A stretch of 15,703 nucleotides of DNA, taken from assembly GCA_903831485.1 (NCBI GenBank), contig CAIKXW010000272.1:1-15703 (forward strand), in the 5' to 3' direction. Shown one piece after another: positions 1 to 6,577 of the stretch (the first letter of the stretch is position 1; each line of letters starts with the position of its first letter). The position numbers were made by a program, and so were the translations under genes. The notes beneath the pieces were generated by a model, which had not been told where the DNA came from, ran no database searches, and saw nothing but the letters and a program-made list of their open reading frames with translations. This DNA is from an uncultured Alphaproteobacteria bacterium. GTDB taxonomy: Bacteria; Pseudomonadota; Alphaproteobacteria; Caulobacterales; Hyphomonadaceae.

Positions 1-849
1 CAGCCCCTTCCCAATGGCGCAACGCTGGTCGCCTTCATGGACGTCACCGCCGCACGCAAGGTGGAGCAGGCCCTGAAGGACAAGAACGAAGCGCTGCAGG
101 CCGCCGACAAGCTGAAGAACGAGTTCGTGCAGAACGTGTCCTACCAGCTGCGCTCCCCGCTCACGACCATCCTCGGCTATGCCGAACTGCTCGAGAGTGA
201 ACGCCCCGGCCCGCTGAGCGACAAGCAGCGCGAGCAGGTCGACTCGATCCTGTCAGCCGCCGACCATCTCTCGAAGGTGATCGACAACATCCTCGACCTC
301 GCCATGATCGAGGCCGGCAAGATGGAGCTCGAACTCTCCAGCTTCTCGCTGCGCTCCGCCATGGAAGGCGCGGTCGACCTCGTCGTCTCCTCCGCCCTCA
401 ACACGAAAGTGCGTGTCGAGATCCTGTGCGACGATCGCATCGGCAACATCCACGCCGACGAGCGCCGCATCAAGCAGGTGCTGTTCAACCTGCTGACCAA
501 CGCCCTGCGTTTCACGGGCGCCGGCGGCCACATCAAGATCGAGGCGTCCAAGCCTGTGCCGAGCGAGAACATCATTCGTCTCGCCGTCTCGGACAATGGC
601 AAGGGCATCGCGCCGGACCGGCAGTCGAGCGTGTTCGACAGTTTCATCTCCGACACACGCGGCGCGGGCCTTGGCCTCGCGCTGGTGCGGTCCTTCGTGG
701 AGCTGCATGGCGGCGACGTGAAGATCAAGTCGGCGCCGGGCGCGGGCACATCGGTGATCTGCCAGCTTCCCGAGATGGCCTCGCCGCGCACAGGTCGCAC
801 CGAGCTGGAGCTTGGGCCCGAGGCTGTCGCCGGCCAGACCTCGCTGTAA
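1..849 (+). CDS. divL: DivL-like tyrosine-box sensor kinase, C-terminal part (5' end outside window)
   Basis: The frame is open from the first base of the window, so the N-terminus (expected PAS region) is missing; about 282 residues are visible. In order they show the end of a PAS-type segment with a coiled linker, a dimerisation helix with the H-box, and an HATPase_c domain. The H-box reads VSYQLRSPLTT: a tyrosine (codon 142-144) occupies the usual phospho-histidine position, which is the hallmark of Caulobacter DivL. The N-box (NLLTNALRF), G1 (DNGKGI) and G2 (GAGLGLALV) are present, so ATP binding may be retained. In Caulobacter DivL is a polar pseudokinase that binds phosphorylated DivK and modulates CckA and hence CtrA. 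The family assignment rests on the tyrosine and the overall H-box context. Another His-less hybrid kinase is possible but less likely. Confidence 0.85.
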   Translation, partial: QPLPNGATLVAFMDVTAARKVEQALKDKNEALQAADKLKNEFVQNVSYQLRSPLTTILGYAELLESERPGPLSDKQREQVDSILSAADHLSKVIDNILDLAMIEAGKMELELSSFSLRSAMEGAVDLVVSSALNTKVRVEILCDDRIGNIHADERRIKQVLFNLLTNALRFTGAGGHIKIEASKPVPSENIIRLAVSDNGKGIAPDRQSSVFDSFISDTRGAGLGLALVRSFVELHGGDVKIKSAPGAGTSVICQLPEMASPRTGRTELELGPEAVAGQTSL

Positions 850-904
850 CGCGCGCTACCGTAACAACGCCGTGAGGCGCTTGGCTGTCCGCATGCGCAG
901 GCCC

Positions 905-934
905 TTGACGGACGCTACGTCGCTCACCTTCTAA
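905..934 (+). promoter_or_regulatory. Possible sigma-70-type promoter for the serine hydrolase gene
   Basis: TTGACG at 905-910 matches the alphaproteobacterial -35 consensus. TTCTAA at 929-934 follows after an 18-base spacer as a weak -10. The implied start would lie about 20 bases before the ATG at 964. This is a visual match only. Confidence 0.35.
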
Positions 935-963
935 CCTCCGCAAGCATTCGCGTGGAGGACACC

Positions 964-2202
964 ATGATCACTAGCAACCGCCGCCTGCCGGTCATTGCCG
1001 CTGGCGCTCTTCTGGTCGCACTGGCGCAGCCCGCACTGGCGCAGAAGCCGATCACCAACCCGCCCGTCGCATCCATCCTGACATGGACGCAGAAGCAGCA
1101 ACTCGAACGCTATCCGGCGATCGAGACCGTCTATGCAGTGGACACCATCAAGAAGGGCGACAAGGTTCGCGCCCTGCCTGCAGCAGCCACACAGATCGAT
1201 CCGGAAATTGCCTTCAACAAGCGCGCATCGACGCTCGACGCCTTCATGAAGGACAACCGCATCACCGGACTTGTTGCGATCAAGAATGGTGAGGTGGTGC
1301 TGGAGAAATACGCGCTCGGCCGCAAGCCGGAAGATCGCTGGACGTCGTTCTCCGTCGCCAAGTCGATGACCGCAATCCTGATGGGCGCCGCCATCAAGGA
1401 TGGCTGGATCAAGAACGTGCATGAGCCTGTCACCCGCTACCTGCCCGAGCTGAAGGGCTCCGCCTATGACGGCGTCAGCATCCGCCAGCTGATCTCGATG
1501 CAGACCGGCGTGAAGTGGGACGAGAATTACGCCAGCCAGCAATCGGACGTCGCCCGCGCCAGCACCGCGCCCTTCACCGGCGGCAATCCGGTCGAGAACA
1601 ATCCGCTGCTGAAATACATGGCCAAGCTGCCGAAGAAGACCACGCCGGGCGAGGAGTGGGCCTACAAGACCGGCGAGACAGACCTCGCCGGCATGGTCCT
1701 CGTCCGCGCGCTCGCGGGCAAGTCGCTGGCGCAATACGCCTCCGAGAAAATCTGGGGGCCTTATGGCATGGAGCAGGACGGCATCTGGATGCAGGACAAG
1801 GCCGGCCTCAATCGCGGCGGCTGCTGCATGAGCATGACGCTCCGCGACTATGGCCGCATCGGCCAGTTCATGCTCGAGGGCGGCAAGATCGACGGCAAGG
1901 AAATCCTCGCCCCGGGCTGGGTCGAGGAGTCGACCACGAACCACGCCCCGCCGAAATCGCGCGCGAAAGGCGAGAGCTACGGCTATTTCTGGTGGCCGAT
2001 GGAAGGCGGCTATTACGCGGTCGGCATCTATGGCCAGGGCATCTATGTCTATCCGGAAGACAACCTCGTGATCGCGATCAATTCGGCGATGCCCAAGGCG
2101 TCCGACCGTGTGCAGAGCCAGAAGGTCCGGGCCGTGATCAACGCCGTTCGCGCCGCCGCTAACGGCGGCCCCAACGGGCAAGGCCGGATCCCGCGCGGCT
2201 GA
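964..2202 (+). CDS. Secreted beta-lactamase-fold serine hydrolase (NylB / class C-like)
   Basis: A 412-residue protein with a clear Sec signal peptide: basic MITSNRR, a hydrophobic stretch, and an ALA-Q cleavage site near residue 26. The active-site SxxK motif is SVAK (Ser130, Lys133). A tyrosine motif in YKTGET (Tyr234) sits where class C beta-lactamases and 6-aminohexanoate-dimer hydrolases carry YxN-type residues. GVKWDENY (Tyr189) resembles the extra catalytic tyrosine region of NylB. FWWP and GQGIYVYPED near the C-terminus are typical of this branch. The family covers esterases, amidases and peptidases acting in the periplasm or outside the cell; the substrate cannot be told from sequence. 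The ATG at 964 is preferred over the in-frame GTG at 952 because GGAG at 954-957 is well placed as its ribosome binding site and the signal peptide then starts properly. True beta-lactam resistance is unlikely but not excluded. Confidence 0.85.
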   Translation: MITSNRRLPVIAAGALLVALAQPALAQKPITNPPVASILTWTQKQQLERYPAIETVYAVDTIKKGDKVRALPAAATQIDPEIAFNKRASTLDAFMKDNRITGLVAIKNGEVVLEKYALGRKPEDRWTSFSVAKSMTAILMGAAIKDGWIKNVHEPVTRYLPELKGSAYDGVSIRQLISMQTGVKWDENYASQQSDVARASTAPFTGGNPVENNPLLKYMAKLPKKTTPGEEWAYKTGETDLAGMVLVRALAGKSLAQYASEKIWGPYGMEQDGIWMQDKAGLNRGGCCMSMTLRDYGRIGQFMLEGGKIDGKEILAPGWVEESTTNHAPPKSRAKGESYGYFWWPMEGGYYAVGIYGQGIYVYPEDNLVIAINSAMPKASDRVQSQKVRAVINAVRAAANGGPNGQGRIPRG

Positions 2203-2225
2203 TCTCGCCGCGCGCATGAGCCCGA

Positions 2226-2260
2226 TTGACAGCCGGGGCGGGCGACACAAGTTTAGGGCA
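2226..2260 (+). promoter_or_regulatory. Consensus -35 (TTGACA) ahead of the Cys/His-rich gene; possible leaderless start
   Basis: A perfect TTGACA lies at 2226-2231, 28 bases before the ATG at 2260. No good -10 hexamer stands at 16-18 bases; the best local candidate is the poor AAGTTT. If used, the transcript would begin at or near the ATG itself. That fits the absence of a usable Shine-Dalgarno, since AGGG at 2255-2258 is only one base from the ATG. A stop codon two triplets upstream rules out an earlier start. Confidence 0.3.
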
Positions 2261-2652
2261 TGCTTCCGAAGCTGACCCGCATCCTGCTGGCGCTCGTCAC
2301 GGCCTTCGTCTTCACCGGACAGATGGAGGCCGCAGCCGAGCATTGCGCGCGCCTCGCTCATGAGGCGGCGTCTGCGCAGGCAAGCAAGGCCGCAGCGCTA
2401 TGCCACGAAACCGCAGCGGCGGTTGCCTCTACGCACCACAACCCCACCAGCGAAGCCTCGCATCATCCGCCATCGCATGAGCAGGCGCCCTCGTCTGACC
2501 ACTGCGAATGCGTCGCCGCACTGCATGGCTTCACGAAGTTTTCCGGCGCTCTCACCAGCGGCCATGTCGTCCCCTATGCCTGGCTGCCGCCGGAACCCGC
2601 CAGCTTTGCCTCAAGCCGGCCCGACCCGGATCTTCGGCCGCCACGCGCCTGA
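2260..2652 (+). CDS. Small exported Cys/His-rich protein, candidate metal-binding
   Basis: A 130-residue protein that I do not recognise as a named family. Residues 1-24 look like a signal peptide or membrane anchor (LTRILLALVTAFVFTG). The mature part has four cysteines (29, 48, 82, 84), a His-rich linker (residues 59-73, HHNPTSEASHHPPSH) and an HCEC motif at 81-84, then a Pro-rich tail. This resembles short periplasmic proteins, some of the DUF2946 type, found beside copper-resistance genes, but the match is by impression only. The next gene, 66 bases downstream, encodes an outer-membrane protein with a His-rich N-terminus, so the two probably form an operon. A periplasmic metal chaperone or sensor is an inference from composition and neighbourhood. 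The start is forced by an upstream in-frame stop. Confidence 0.65.
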   Translation: MLPKLTRILLALVTAFVFTGQMEAAAEHCARLAHEAASAQASKAAALCHETAAAVASTHHNPTSEASHHPPSHEQAPSSDHCECVAALHGFTKFSGALTSGHVVPYAWLPPEPASFASSRPDPDLRPPRA

Positions 2653-2712
2653 CCTGAACCGCCACGCCCGCCTGGCCCCAGAGGCCGGGTCCATACGGTT
2701 TCAGTTCAGGAC
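2651..2712 (+). promoter_or_regulatory. Intergenic inverted repeat that could mask the downstream ribosome binding site
   Basis: GACCTGAAC at 2651-2659 can pair with GTTCAGGAC at 2704-2712 (8 of 9 pairs). An inner hairpin, CCTGGCC at 2671-2677 with GGCCGGG at 2683-2689, sits inside the loop. The right arm contains AGGA (2708-2711), the Shine-Dalgarno of the ATG at 2719. The left arm overlaps the stop codon (2650-2652) of the upstream gene, the geometry expected for translational coupling. Confidence 0.4.
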
Positions 2713-2718
2713 TTCCCC

Positions 2719-4083
2719 ATGCCACGTCACATCCTGATCGCTTCGGCGATCCTCCTCGCGCCATCCGCAATGGCGCAGACGCCAGACCATTCGGACCACT
2801 CATCGCACGCGCCCGCCACCCAAGCGCAAGCACCCGCGGACGACCATGCCGGCCACGAGGGCCACACACCGCCAGCCACCACGACCGGCCACGCCGGTCA
2901 TGACGAAGCCGGCGCCCAGCATCACGACATGCGCAGCGCACTCGGCGACTACGCCATGAGCCGCGACGCCAGCGGCACGTCGTGGCGGCCTGCCGCTGCC
3001 CCGCATCACATGGCGATGACTGAGGCCGGCGGCTGGATGCTGATGGCCCACGGCAAGATCGACTTCGTCTCCACGTCGCAGAACGGTCCGCGCGGAGACG
3101 AAAAGGGCTTTGCCGCCGGCATGCTGATGGGCACGGCGCAACGGCGTTTCGATGACGGAAGCGCGCTGCAGTTCCGCGGCGCCATCAGCCCAGACCCGCT
3201 GATGGGCAAGCGCGGCTACCCCCTGCTCCTGGCTGCTGGCGAGACAGCCGATGGCGTCGAGACGCTGGTGGACCACCAGCATCCGCACGACCTGTTCATG
3301 GAACTGTCGGCGAGCTATTCGCGCCAGCTTGGGCAAGGCCAGAGCGTGTTCGTCTATGCGGGCCTGCCGGGCGAGCCCGCCTTCGGCCCGCCGGCCTTCA
3401 TGCACCGCCCCGCCGCCGAGCCGAACCCGGAAGCGCCGATCACCCACCACTGGCTCGACTCGACGCACATCTCGTACGGCGTGCTGACAGCGGGCTATGT
3501 GAATGGCGACATCAAGATCGAGGCCTCGCGATTCCGCGGCCGCGAGTCGGACCAGGACCGCTATGACATCGAGACCGGCGAGCTGGATTCAACCGCGGTG
3601 CGCCTGTCGTGGAATCCCAGCGACAACCTCGCCCTGCAGGCAAGCTGGGCCGACATCACCTCGCCAGAGCAGCTTGAGCCCGATGTCGATGTCGTCAAAT
3701 GGTCTGCCAGCGCGCTCTACACGCAGTCCTTCGGCGACAGGACCCTGTCGCTGAGCGGCGCGTTTGCACGCAAGGACAACAGCGAGGGCGTCGTCCTCGA
3801 CGCCTGGCTGGGGGAAGCGGCGCTGCAGCTCGGCCCGGACTGGACGCTGTTCTCGCGCGTCGAGGCGATCGAGACGGACGAGCTTGGCCTGATCCATCAC
3901 GGCCCGGTCGAGGAAGTGGCGCGGGCCACCTTGGGTGTGTCCCGCGACTTCCGGCTTTCGGGCAGTCTCGTGATGGCGATCGGGGCGTCGGCCACGCAGA
4001 ACTGGGCCAGCGATGCACTGTCGCCGCTTTACGACGGCGACCCAACAGGCGCGCTGGCGTTCGTCCGCTTCAAGATCATGTAG
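2719..4083 (+). CDS. Outer-membrane beta-barrel protein with His-rich N-terminus, metal-resistance associated
   Basis: A 454-residue protein. Residues 1-20 are a signal peptide ending AMA-Q. Residues 24-78 are strongly His-rich with repeated DH and GH pairs (DHSDHSSH, DDHAGHEGH, GHAGHDEAG), a composition typical of Cu/Zn-binding tails. The remainder alternates short hydrophobic and polar segments rich in aromatics, as in outer-membrane barrels, and ends FVRFKIM. Conserved-looking blocks such as SGTSW, GWMLMAHG, DPLMGKRGYPLLL, HQHPHDLFMELSASY, FMHRP and HHWLDSTHI match, from memory, an uncharacterised family often found near copper-resistance genes. AGGA at 2708-2711 is its ribosome binding site. 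It follows the Cys/His-rich gene and is probably cotranscribed with it. No copA, copB or cueR homologue is visible here, so a metal role is inference. Confidence 0.7.
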   Translation: MPRHILIASAILLAPSAMAQTPDHSDHSSHAPATQAQAPADDHAGHEGHTPPATTTGHAGHDEAGAQHHDMRSALGDYAMSRDASGTSWRPAAAPHHMAMTEAGGWMLMAHGKIDFVSTSQNGPRGDEKGFAAGMLMGTAQRRFDDGSALQFRGAISPDPLMGKRGYPLLLAAGETADGVETLVDHQHPHDLFMELSASYSRQLGQGQSVFVYAGLPGEPAFGPPAFMHRPAAEPNPEAPITHHWLDSTHISYGVLTAGYVNGDIKIEASRFRGRESDQDRYDIETGELDSTAVRLSWNPSDNLALQASWADITSPEQLEPDVDVVKWSASALYTQSFGDRTLSLSGAFARKDNSEGVVLDAWLGEAALQLGPDWTLFSRVEAIETDELGLIHHGPVEEVARATLGVSRDFRLSGSLVMAIGASATQNWASDALSPLYDGDPTGALAFVRFKIM

Positions 4084-4092
4084 GGCCTGGAT

Positions 4093-4118
4093 CCCCGCCT
4101 GGCGTCAGCCGGGCGGGG
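4093..4118. terminator. Hairpin between convergent genes, overlapping the end of fliP
   Basis: CCCCGCCTGGC at 4093-4103 pairs with GCCGGGCGGGG at 4108-4118: 11 pairs, one of them T-G, with a four-base loop GTCA. It lies just after the + strand stop (4081-4083). It contains the fliP stop codon (4105-4107) in its loop. Neither strand shows a T-run after the stem, so it may serve as a bidirectional terminator or 3'-end protector only. Confidence 0.6.
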
Positions 4119-4854
4119 ACTGCATGAAGCTTTCGACCAGCGAACCAGACAGCAGCCGCCAGCCATCGACCAGCACGAAGAAGATCAGCTTGAACGGCAG
4201 GGAGATGGTGACGGGCGGCAGCATCATCATGCCCATCGCCATCAGGATCGACGACACGACGAGATCGATCACGAGGAAGGGCAGGAAGATCATGAAGCCG
4301 ATCTCGAAGGCGCGCTTCAGCTCCGAGATCATGAAAGCCGGCGCCAGCACGTGGAATGGCGCATCGGCGGCGCTCTGCAGATTCTGGATGTTGGCCATGC
4401 CGGCGAACATCGCGACGTCGGCCTCGTTGGCGTGGGCGCCCATGAAGGCCTGAATGGGGCCCAGCGTGCGCGGGATCGCCTCCTCCAGCGTGATCGCCTC
4501 GGCCATGTAGGGCTGGATGCCGGCCTCGTAGGACGCCGTGAAGGTCGGCGCCATGACGAAGGCGGTAAGGAAAAGCGCCAGCGAGATAATGACGGAGTTG
4601 GGCGGCGCGTTCTGAAGGCCGATGGCGGTCCGCACCAGCGACAGCACGATGACGATCCGCACGAACGACGTGGTCATCACGAGGATGGACGGCGCGAGCG
4701 AGAGAACCGTGATCGCCGCGATCAGCTGGACGATGCCTGACGTCAGCCCCTGCCCCGTGCCGAGATCGACCGACACGGTCTGCGGCAGCGCCTCGGGCGC
4801 GACCAAGAACACCAGCAGGATCGCCGGTGCAAAACGGAGCAGCCGCGCGATCAT
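4105..4854 (-). CDS. fliP: Flagellar type III export gate protein FliP
   Basis: A 249-residue protein, the normal length for FliP, a core subunit of the FliPQR export gate in the flagellar basal body that passes rod, hook and filament subunits across the inner membrane. It opens with a signal-like hydrophobic segment (FAPAILLVFLVAPEALP) followed by LTSGIVQLIAAITVLSLAPSI. The family blocks MTTSFVRIVIVLSLVRTAIG, APPNSVIISLALFLT, ELKRAFEIGFMIFLPFLVIDLVVSSILMAMGMMM and the C-terminal DGW segment are all present. The start codon overlaps the stop of fliO by four bases (ATGA), so the pair is translationally coupled. The stop codon lies inside the loop of the convergent hairpin. fliQ and fliR, often next in the operon, are not here. 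Confidence 0.96.
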   Translation of the reverse strand: MIARLLRFAPAILLVFLVAPEALPQTVSVDLGTGQGLTSGIVQLIAAITVLSLAPSILVMTTSFVRIVIVLSLVRTAIGLQNAPPNSVIISLALFLTAFVMAPTFTASYEAGIQPYMAEAITLEEAIPRTLGPIQAFMGAHANEADVAMFAGMANIQNLQSAADAPFHVLAPAFMISELKRAFEIGFMIFLPFLVIDLVVSSILMAMGMMMLPPVTISLPFKLIFFVLVDGWRLLSGSLVESFMQSPPG

Positions 4855-5168
4855 CGCTTGAACTCGTCGGGCTTGGGTTCATCAGGCGCGATCGGCTTGA
4901 ACGGCGCTGGCGCATCGCGCGAGGCGATCAGCACGTCGCCGCTCGGCGCGGTCGAAAGCAGGTGCTCGGTGTCGCCCCAGCGCACGACGACCAGCTTGCG
5001 CCGCATGTCGAGCGAGCGCCATTCGACGACTTTCAGGTCGTGACTGACCGCGCCCGTCTTGAGGCCGATACGGCTGCCATATTTGCGCAGCAGCCATGTG
5101 CCGCCCAGCAGCAGGCCAAGCACGAAGGCCAGGGCGGCGATGGCCTTGATGGCGGAGAGAAAGTCCAT
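4851..5168 (-). CDS. fliO: Flagellar export-gate assembly protein FliO
   Basis: A 105-residue protein with one N-terminal transmembrane helix (IKAIAALAFVLGLLLGGTWLL) followed by a basic segment and a small cytoplasmic domain. The LKVVEWRSLDMRRKLVVVRWGDTEHLL stretch resembles the FliO pattern of a strand pair ending in a GxxEHLL-like turn. FliO helps assemble the FliP ring. It sits directly upstream of fliP with a four-base overlap. The proline-rich tail is short, as in many alphaproteobacterial FliO. No good Shine-Dalgarno is seen before the ATG. The divergent intergenic region upstream contains CtrA-like boxes. Confidence 0.9.
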   Translation of the reverse strand: MDFLSAIKAIAALAFVLGLLLGGTWLLRKYGSRIGLKTGAVSHDLKVVEWRSLDMRRKLVVVRWGDTEHLLSTAPSGDVLIASRDAPAPFKPIAPDEPKPDEFKR

Positions 5169-5230
5169 GGGTGGACAGCCAGCTGTCGGCCGTGCGGCCG
5201 GTTTGTTGGTTAATGCATCGGAAATGCCGG

Positions 5231-5246
5231 TAAACGAAAGGTTAAC
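5231..5246. promoter_or_regulatory. CtrA-like box, fliO-proximal
   Basis: TAAA at 5231-5234 is followed after seven bases by TTAAC at 5242-5246. This matches the CtrA consensus TTAA-N7-TTAAC with one mismatch. It is 62 bases upstream of the fliO start, in reach of a promoter on the minus strand. Confidence 0.5.
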
Positions 5247-5261
5247 GCCGGCCCGCGGCCT

Positions 5262-5276
5262 TTAAGACGGCCTTAA
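5262..5276. promoter_or_regulatory. Perfect CtrA-type box, flgB-proximal
   Basis: TTAA at 5262-5265, seven bases, then TTAA at 5273-5276: an exact TTAA-N7-TTAA. A -10-like TAAATT at 5286-5291 follows, giving a layout like CtrA-activated early flagellar promoters in Caulobacter, where the box covers the -35 region. flgB starts at 5342. Confidence 0.6.
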
Positions 5277-5341
5277 GCAAAGCGGTAAATTCTGCCGGGC
5301 GATGGGCTTGTCTGGAGGCTGGCCCCAAACGGAATTGAGCC

Positions 5342-5773
5342 ATGTCGGACCCGACGCAGATCTCGGTTTTCCAGCTGATGAAGTCCCGCATGCAGATGCT
5401 GGGCGAGCGTCAGAAGGTCATCGCGCAGAACGTAGCCAACGTTTCGACGCCGGGGTACGTGCCCGGCGACATCGACCAGAAGGCCTTTGCCGCGACCCTG
5501 CAGCGCATGGCTGGCAAATCCGCCGGGCCGGGCCGAACGGCCATGTTTGCTACGCAGGCCGGCCACATGGCGCCGAATCACGGAGCGGGCGCGCCTGCCC
5601 TGTCTGTCCGGAAATCCCCTGACTCCGAAACCACGCTCGACGGCAACGCCGTGGTGGTCGAAGAGCAGATGATGAAGATCGCCGAAACCCGAATGGATTT
5701 CGAGACCATGGTTGGCCTGTACCAGAAGAGTCTGGGCCTGCTGAGGCTGGCGTCGCGCGCACCCGGAAGGTAA
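5342..5773 (+). CDS. flgB: Flagellar proximal rod protein FlgB
   Basis: A 143-residue protein of the flagellar rod family, which forms part of the periplasmic drive shaft. The N-terminal rod signature is present (LGERQKVIAQNVANVSTPGYVPGDI), as are the C-terminal helices (EEQMMKIAETRMDFETMVGLYQKSLGLL) that pair with the N-terminus in the assembled rod. FlgB has no cleaved signal peptide and is exported by the flagellar type III apparatus that fliO-fliP helps build. It is first of three genes, flgB-flgC-fliE, with short gaps. A CtrA-like box lies 65 bases upstream. The ribosome binding site is weak (GGA followed by an A/T-rich spacer). Confidence 0.95.
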   Translation: MSDPTQISVFQLMKSRMQMLGERQKVIAQNVANVSTPGYVPGDIDQKAFAATLQRMAGKSAGPGRTAMFATQAGHMAPNHGAGAPALSVRKSPDSETTLDGNAVVVEEQMMKIAETRMDFETMVGLYQKSLGLLRLASRAPGR

Positions 5774-5781
5774 GCGGCTGA

Positions 5782-5796
5782 CGTCTCGAGGAGACG
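5782..5796 (+). promoter_or_regulatory. Small hairpin containing the flgC ribosome binding site
   Basis: CGTCTC at 5782-5787 and GAGACG at 5791-5796 form a perfect six-pair stem with a three-base loop. The Shine-Dalgarno GAGGAG (5788-5793) occupies the loop and part of the right arm, nine bases before the ATG at 5803. It could damp flgC translation. Confidence 0.35.
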
Positions 5797-5802
5797 CAAC
5801 AC

Positions 5803-6219
5803 ATGTCATCCGACCTCATGTCCGCCATGGGCGCGGCCGCGACGGGATTGCGCGCGCAGACAGTGCGCATCCGTATCGCGGCGGAGAATCTCGCCAACGC
5901 AGACGCCACCGCCAACACGCCGGGCGGCGATCCGTACCGCCGCAAGGCGCCGGTGTTTCGCACGCTTTACGATCGAGAGATCGGCGCTGACACGGTGAAG
6001 GTCACGAGCGCGCGGATGGACATGTCGCCCTTCCAGCTGAAATTCGATCCGTCGCACCCGGCCGCCGATGCGAACGGCTATGTGAAGACGTCGAACGTAT
6101 CTTCCCTGATCGAGATGGCCGACCTGCGCGAGGCGCAGCGCGCCTATGAAGCCAACCTCAACGTCATCGAGTCGAGCCGGGCGATGATGCTCGGCGTCGT
6201 CTCGCTGCTGAAAGCGTGA
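5803..6219 (+). CDS. flgC: Flagellar proximal rod protein FlgC
   Basis: A 138-residue protein of the usual FlgC length. The N-terminal rod motif reads LRAQTVRIRIAAENLANADA, followed by the FlgC-type PGGDPYRRKAPVF loop. The middle has the FDPSHPAADANGYVKTSNV block typical of FlgC. The C-terminus (EMADLREAQRAYEANLNVIESSRAMM) is the conserved coiled segment ending near LLKA. It lies 29 bases after flgB and 11 bases before fliE, clearly one operon. The ATG is supported by GAGGAG nine bases upstream. Confidence 0.96.
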   Translation: MSSDLMSAMGAAATGLRAQTVRIRIAAENLANADATANTPGGDPYRRKAPVFRTLYDREIGADTVKVTSARMDMSPFQLKFDPSHPAADANGYVKTSNVSSLIEMADLREAQRAYEANLNVIESSRAMMLGVVSLLKA

Positions 6220-6230
6220 GGTAGCGCCAG

Positions 6231-6545
6231 ATGTCGGATCTTGGTCTTTCAGCGGTCAAGGCCTATGGCGGTGTCGCCCAGACGATCGGCGGCATGGCCG
6301 GCGGCAAGGAGTCGGGCGGCATCGAAGGCCCCGACTTCGGCAAGATGCTCAACTCGGCCGTCGGCGCCATCAGCGGTGCGGGCAATGCGGCGGAAACCGC
6401 GGTGACGAACGCCGCCATGGGCCGCGGCGACCTGGTCGACGTGGTGACGGCGGTAGCGGCTGCCGAAGCAACGCTGGAAACCGTGATCGCGGTGCGCGAC
6501 GAGGTCATCAAGGCCTATCAGGAAATCATGCGCATGCCGATCTGA
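6231..6545 (+). CDS. fliE: Flagellar hook-basal body protein FliE
   Basis: A 104-residue protein. FliE links the MS ring and export gate to the rod. The C-terminal half carries the family pattern (GRGDLVDVVTAVAAAEATLETVIAVRDEVIKAYQEIMRMPI), matching the conserved VRNKVVxAYQEIMRMQV-type end of FliE. The N-terminal half is Gly/Ala-rich and variable, as usual. GAGGT at 6218-6222, overlapping the flgC stop, is a well-placed ribosome binding site. It is the last flagellar gene before the convergent dnaE2, whose stop lies 32 bases further on. fliQ, which can follow in related genomes, is absent here. Confidence 0.93.
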   Translation: MSDLGLSAVKAYGGVAQTIGGMAGGKESGGIEGPDFGKMLNSAVGAISGAGNAAETAVTNAAMGRGDLVDVVTAVAAAEATLETVIAVRDEVIKAYQEIMRMPI

Positions 6546-6577
6546 CGCCGCTTCGCGTTGGCTGGAGTGCGTGGCTT

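Noticed and set aside
952..963. GTG start for the serine hydrolase at 952
   Set aside because: It overlaps the GGAG ribosome binding site that serves the ATG at 964.
2226..2257. CueR/MerR-type metal-responsive promoter with long spacer before the Cys/His-rich gene
   Set aside because: TTGACA and TTTAGG are 20 bases apart, but no inverted repeat is present in the spacer.
931..2361. Open minus-strand frame of 476 codons opposite the serine hydrolase
   Set aside because: It mirrors a gene with a signal peptide and SxxK motif and has no recognisable domain of its own.
5320..5341. Sigma-54 promoter upstream of flgB (TGGCCC...)
   Set aside because: The GG is not followed by GC at the required 12-base offset.
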